Source of the DNA: Hydrogenibacillus schlegelii | GTDB lineage: Bacteria > Bacillota > Bacilli > Thermicanales > DSM-22653 | DNA length: 41,263 bases | NCBI RefSeq assembly: GCF_001653195.1 | Contig: NZ_JXBB01000010.1 | Span: 1-41,263 of the forward strand | Direction: 5' to 3' | Shown here: positions 40,374 to 41,263 of the stretch, one piece after another | How the letters are laid out: every line of letters begins with the position of its first letter | Position numbering within the stretch: the stretch's first letter is position 1 | Notes under the pieces: model-generated | Seen by the model: only the letters and a program-made list of their open reading frames with translations | What the model was told of the DNA's origin: nothing | Database searches by the model: none | Position numbers and translations under genes: made by a program

Positions 40374-41263
40374 AGCTTACCGGTACGAACTCGATCCCAA
40401 CACGGAACAACGCATCCTTCTCGCCAAGCACGCCGGGGCCGCCCGCTTCGCCTACAACTGGGGCCTCGCGCGATGGATCGAGATCTACGAAAAAGAAGGC
40501 CGCACGACAAATGCGATCGAACTCCACCGGGAACTGAACCGCCTCAAGAAGACGGACTTCCCGTGGATGTATGAAGTGTCCAAATGGGCGCCGCAGGAAG
40601 CGCTTCGGGATCTGGAAAAGGCGTTCCAAAACTTCTTTCGCGGGCGGAAGACCGGCCGGAAGGTCGGCCATCCGAAGTTCCGGCGCAAGCACGACCGGCG
40701 GGACAGCTTCCGGCTGGATAACAGTTCCGGCACGATTCGCCTTCTTCTGGACGGACTAGACCCTCGCCATCCCGGAAAAGCGCGGCACATCGTGCTGCCC
40801 CGGATCGGTGCGGTACGCCTCAAGGAAAAACCGATCCGCCGGAAGAAGGGCGGTGTGGTGCGCGCGCATCTTCCCCAGGGTCGCATCCTCCACGCCACCG
40901 TAAGCCGGGAGGCCGATCGGTGGTTTGTGAGCCTCACGGTGGAAGAAGAGATTCCCGATCCCCCTCCGCCGAAGGGGCCGGCGGCGGGGATCGACGCCGG
41001 CCTGAAAAGCTTTACGACGCTGGCGGATGAAACGGGGGCGATCCGAAAGACCGATGCTCCGAGACCTCTGCGGCGCGCGCTCAAACGTCTGAGAAGACTT
41101 CAGCGAAAGCTTTCCCGCCGCGGTGTGAGGGACGAAGAAAAGGGAAGGCTCATCGAACGGACGAAGAACTACGAAAAGACGCGTCTCGAGATCGCCAGAC
41201 TCCACCGCCGGATTCGAAACATCCGGCTGGACTTCCTCCACAAGCTCACGACCGAACTCGTCC
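40360..41263 (+). CDS. tnpB: IS607-type TnpB (RNA-guided nuclease family), continues past the window edge
   Basis: From ATG 40360 (CGGAGGTG about 7 bases upstream) the frame stays open for 301 codons to the last base. The start is MKIHRAYRYELDPNTEQRIL, followed by AGAARFAYNWGLARW, the usual OrfB/TnpB N-terminal domain. The first RuvC aspartate lies in GIDAGLKSFTTLAD (Asp212). A Lys/Arg-rich bridge segment (LRRLQRKLSRR) follows. The RuvC Glu, zinc ribbon and last Asp would lie beyond the edge. TnpB proteins are RNA-guided DNA endonucleases that help their element persist. All visible parts look intact, although tnpA has a nonsense codon. Confidence 0.93.
   Translation, partial: MKIHRAYRYELDPNTEQRILLAKHAGAARFAYNWGLARWIEIYEKEGRTTNAIELHRELNRLKKTDFPWMYEVSKWAPQEALRDLEKAFQNFFRGRKTGRKVGHPKFRRKHDRRDSFRLDNSSGTIRLLLDGLDPRHPGKARHIVLPRIGAVRLKEKPIRRKKGGVVRAHLPQGRILHATVSREADRWFVSLTVEEEIPDPPPPKGPAAGIDAGLKSFTTLADETGAIRKTDAPRPLRRALKRLRRLQRKLSRRGVRDEEKGRLIERTKNYEKTRLEIARLHRRIRNIRLDFLHKLTTELV

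Noticed and set aside
37250-41263. CRISPR array or Cas locus suggested by TnpB proteins
   Set aside because: No regularly spaced direct repeats are seen and no cas genes; TnpB belongs to the IS607-type elements.

Overview
The window looks like a chromosomal segment of a high-GC, Gram-positive-type thermophilic Bacillota (Hydrogenibacillus-like is my guess, not a determination). The reasons are strong AGGAGG-type ribosome binding sites, frequent GTG/TTG starts, Gram-positive lipoprotein signals, a large S-layer-homology (SLH) protein, and sigma-54 and PucR regulators of Bacillota type. Sampled lines are about two thirds G+C over most of the window. They drop to about half across roughly 14.2-23.8 kb, so that block may have a different history.

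Layout. 0-1.2 kb: an insertion-sequence-like end abutting a short exported protein, then a gene-poor stretch with a structured leader, a perfect 30-bp palindrome and a decayed oppD fragment. 1.2-8.5 kb: a minus-strand cyclic-ureide/amide module with a PucR regulator, an NCS1 permease, and a hydantoinase-A protein between two DUF917 paralogues, with no HyuB. 8.6-12.8 kb: one 1379-residue SLH surface protein. 13-23.8 kb: a self-contained sigma-54 unit. It holds rpoN, a PAS-type enhancer-binding activator, a textbook -24/-12 promoter with an upstream palindrome, then a branched-chain-type ABC importer (five genes), an amidase and an M20 N-carbamoyl-amino-acid/allantoate amidohydrolase. 23.8-27.6 kb: a transposase remnant, qorB-like quinone reductase, and a UDP-glucuronate 4-epimerase plus UDP-glucose dehydrogenase pair. 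27.8-35.1 kb: a plus-strand operon (HMG-CoA lyase, NitT/TauT-type ABC importer, family III CoA-transferase, MFS permease, GntR regulator) behind a strong promoter with two TGTATACA operators. 35.1-37.2 kb: a frameshifted MHS-family transporter and a nitrilase-fold amidohydrolase. 37.2-41.3 kb: a mobile area with two IS607-type elements (one with a truncated tnpB, one with a nonsense codon in tnpA but tnpB open to the window edge), a second remnant of the same transposase seen at 23.8 kb, and a Fic protein.

Working together: two neighbouring regulons appear devoted to importing and hydrolysing amide or ureide nitrogen compounds. The HyuA/DUF917 module could open a cyclic ureide and the M20 enzyme could remove the carbamoyl group. 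A third regulon appears to import a carboxylate, activate it to its CoA thioester and cleave it, 3-hydroxy-3-methylglutarate being the simplest candidate. Substrates are inferred from families and context only.
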